Of a stretch of DNA of 64,000 nucleotides, positions 62,041 through 64,000 are shown piece after piece. The stretch's first letter is position 1; the number at the start of each line of letters is the position of its first letter. The translations under genes were made by a program, and so were the position numbers. The stretch comes from Methanobacterium veterum (GTDB lineage Archaea > Methanobacteriota > Methanobacteria > Methanobacteriales > Methanobacteriaceae), in NCBI RefSeq assembly GCF_000745485.1, contig NZ_JQJK01000014.1, positions 124,001-188,000 on the forward strand, read 5' to 3'. A model generated the notes under the pieces. The model had not been told where the DNA came from. It did no database searches and saw nothing but the letters and a program-made list of their open reading frames with translations.

Positions 62041-63360
62041 TTGACAGACTCATTGGGAGATTGGAGAAGAACTCATTATTCAAAAAGAATAAGCCCTGAA
62101 CTAAGCGGAGAAGAAGTTACAGTTATGGGCTGGATTCATGAAATAAGAGACCTTGGAGGAATAATATTTGTCCTCCTAAGAGATAGAGATGGACTTATTC
62201 AGATTACTGCCCCAAGTAAAAAAATTACAAAGGAACTACTTGAGGAGATAAGAAAATTAAGGAGAGAATCAGTAATAGCAGTTAAGGGAACTGTGCAGGA
62301 TTCTTCAAAAGCACCAGGCGGCTTTGAAATTATCCCTGCTGAAGTTAAACTACTCAACGAATCTAAATTACCTCTTCCACTGGACACAACAGAAAAAGTA
62401 CATGCAGAAATAGATACACGTCTTGATTCAAGATATGTAGATCTCAGGAGAGCATCTGTAAGTGCTATATTTAAAATAAAAAGCAGAATGCTTCATTCTG
62501 TCAGGTCTTTCTTTGAAGAAGGGGAATTTATAGAAATAAACACTCCAAAACTTGGTGCATCTGCAACTGAAGGAGGAACAGAACTTTTCCCAATTACATA
62601 CTTTGAAAGAGAGGCATTCCTCAGTCAAAGCCCTCAACTTTATAAACAGATGATGATGGCTTCTGGACTGGACAAAGTATACGAAATAGCACAGATATTT
62701 AGGGCTGAAGAACACGATACTTTAAGGCATTTAAATGAAGCGATTTCCATAGATGCAGAAGCTTCTTTCTGCAATCATGAGGATATGATGAACGTTCTGG
62801 AAGGACTTGTACGCACAGCCATTAAAAATGTAAGCGAGCAGTGCGAAGATGAACTTAAAATTTTAGGGGTAGATCTGGAGGTACCAGAAGCTCCATTTGA
62901 AAGGGTCGATTATGATGATGTTGTTGACATCGTAAATTCGGAAGGCGTCAGCATGAAGTATGGTGAAGACCTATCTCGAGCAGCTGAAAAAGCTATTGGA
63001 GAAAAAATGGATGACTACTACTTCATAACTGGATGGCCAACTGATATAAAACCATTTTATGTGATGCCTGACAGCGAAAACCCAGAAAAAAGCTGTGCAT
63101 TTGACCTGATGTATAAAGACCTTGAAATATCATCTGGTGCCCAGAGGCTCCACAAGCATGATGTTTTAGTTGAAAGGATTAAAAAACAGGGTTTAAATCC
63201 AGCTTCATTTGAAAGGTACCTTGCAGCATTTGAATATGGAATGCCACCACATGCTGGTTGGGGATTAGGTGCTGAAAGGTTTACAATGTGTATCACTGGA
63301 GTTAAAAACGTAAGGGAAACTGTTTTATTCCCAAGGGATAGGCGAAGGTTAACCCCTTAA
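62041..63360 (+). CDS. aspS: Aspartyl-tRNA synthetase, archaeal type
   Basis: 439 residues from TTG 62041, five bases after GAGGTGA; the in-frame GTG at 62032 lies inside that ribosome site. The N-terminal OB fold ([20 protein letters not shown]) binds the anticodon; class II motifs include [14 protein letters not shown] and [15 protein letters not shown]. It charges tRNA-Asp, and in many archaea also tRNA-Asn. Confidence 0.96.
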   Translation: MTDSLGDWRRTHYSKRISPELSGEEVTVMGWIHEIRDLGGIIFVLLRDRDGLIQITAPSKKITKELLEEIRKLRRESVIAVKGTVQDSSKAPGGFEIIPAEVKLLNESKLPLPLDTTEKVHAEIDTRLDSRYVDLRRASVSAIFKIKSRMLHSVRSFFEEGEFIEINTPKLGASATEGGTELFPITYFEREAFLSQSPQLYKQMMMASGLDKVYEIAQIFRAEEHDTLRHLNEAISIDAEASFCNHEDMMNVLEGLVRTAIKNVSEQCEDELKILGVDLEVPEAPFERVDYDDVVDIVNSEGVSMKYGEDLSRAAEKAIGEKMDDYYFITGWPTDIKPFYVMPDSENPEKSCAFDLMYKDLEISSGAQRLHKHDVLVERIKKQGLNPASFERYLAAFEYGMPPHAGWGLGAERFTMCITGVKNVRETVLFPRDRRRLTP

Positions 63361-63574
63361 CCAACTTTTTCATTCTTTTTTATTCCGAATTTTTCTAATT
63401 ATTTATTGAATTTGAATACGCTTACTTTTTGTAAAATTAAATTTGTGACATATAAATCTACTAAATTACATTAATCTCTATTTTAAATTATATTCTATTT
63501 TAAAACTCACAGATATAACTAGAAAAATTTTATTTTCTAAACATTAATTACTTTTCTACATTTTTATCCATAAC

Positions 63575-63596
63575 GCCGCCGGCTGCCGCTGGCGGC
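63575..63596. other. GC-rich hairpin in AT-rich DNA
   Basis: GCCGCC (63575-63580) and GGCGGC (63591-63596) around a ten-base GC-rich loop, followed by two copies of AAGCAGTA. It stands out in a region that is otherwise over 75% AT, about 215 bases after aspS. It could be a terminator-like element or a scar of an element. Confidence 0.45.
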
Positions 63597-63648
63597 TCAA
63601 GCAGTAGGTTGAAGCAGTAATGAATTAAGGTGGAATAATTTAAAATTT

Positions 63649-63998
63649 TTAACTATTCAATTTTTTAGAGATATATCCTCCAATCATGCCTGGAATAAAC
63701 CTTTTCCCGTTTATAGATATGGCAACAGATATAAATTCAAAAATACCCAAATTACTGAATCTAAACTGGGTAAATGGCAATGAAAATGAGATTATTAATA
63801 TTATTAAGCTTGAAAAAATCCCGCTTACCCCTCCAATTATAATATAATCTTCTTTACTTCACTTACAGATACTGCAACCAATCGAGCTACAAAGTTGGAT
63901 AAGAGTATTCCAAATCATGAAAGGTTAACATAAGTTGAGAAAAGCGAGAAAAAAACCTCCTGTCACGCTTCCTATTATTACAGAAGATAGATCGAATT
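63649..63998 (-). pseudogene. Possible broken membrane protein gene
   Basis: On the minus strand two frames give hydrophobic, glycine-rich stretches: SVIIGSVTGGFFLAFLNL, then, after stops and a frame change, DYIIIGGVSGIFSSLIILII and RFIPGMIGGYISKKLN. No start codon fits the second part. This looks like a frameshifted small multi-TM protein, cut by the window edge. AT-rich DNA can mimic membrane helices, so confidence is low. Confidence 0.3.
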
Positions 63999-64000
63999 GG

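Noticed and set aside
63679..63848. A plus-strand 54-codon frame (MPGINLFPF...)
   Set aside because: Probably the shadow of a broken minus-strand membrane protein; no ribosome site.

Overview
The window comes from a low-GC methanogenic archaeon of the order Methanobacteriales, most likely a mesophilic Methanobacterium. The genes that show this are F420-dependent methylene-H4MPT reductase (mer), the MCR activation ATPase component A2 (atwA), homocitrate synthase and homoaconitase of coenzyme B synthesis (aksA, hacA), CofC of F420 synthesis, cyclic 2,3-diphosphoglycerate synthetase, sn-glycerol-1-phosphate dehydrogenase, TBP, FEN-1, archaeal ProS and AspS, and surface proteins with pseudomurein-binding repeats. 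I found no rRNA, tRNA, CRISPR array or insertion sequence.

Layout. 1-6 kb: a SulP transporter cut by the window edge, a Pmp-type adhesin and small unknown genes. 6-12 kb is an accessory island: a hairpin array, a HicBA toxin-antitoxin pair, a possible operator, then a minus-strand operon of a two-TM protein, a TIR protein with two winged helices and a HEPN-like protein (a candidate immune system), followed by a GNAT toxin-like gene facing a small antitoxin-like gene. 12-18 kb: two tandem zinc-ribbon membrane proteins, mer behind four 23-bp repeats, a secreted phospholipase C/P1 nuclease-like protein, FEN-1 and an alpha/beta hydrolase broken by a 25-bp duplication. 19-34 kb is mostly minus-strand housekeeping: DUF98, hacA-aksA, CYTH, class II RNR, then plus-strand tbp and a SerB/coiled-coil fusion, then cbiT, ubiX, an HD phosphohydrolase, moaE, nadM and DUF2795. 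34-36 kb carries atwA.

37-44 kb is a plus-strand oxygen-defence island: flavoredoxin, Usp, a UV-dimer glycosylase, three rubredoxins in a row, the F420H2 oxidase FprA, ferritin, peroxiredoxin and superoxide dismutase. Rubredoxins can carry electrons among flavodiiron proteins and peroxide-reducing systems, ferritin stores iron, and SOD and peroxiredoxin remove superoxide and peroxide. After it lie a candidate structured RNA, a phenylacetate-CoA ligase-like gene with an ACT partner, thiD-cofC, proS, a pseudomurein-binding protein, egsA, a methyltransferase, two more Usp genes, UPF0179, rpiA, cpgS, UPF0058, hisD and aspS.

The least ordinary features are: (1) the TIR / HEPN-like / 2TM operon; (2) three clusters of different 17-25 nt inverted repeats that nearly all have exactly three-base loops, each just upstream of a gene; (3) genes whose best ribosome-binding site points to AUA or AUC instead of a normal start codon; (4) many tandem-duplication scars at gene edges (mer promoter, hydrolase, pdg start, hisD end). 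All calls rest on reading the sequence; no database search was run.
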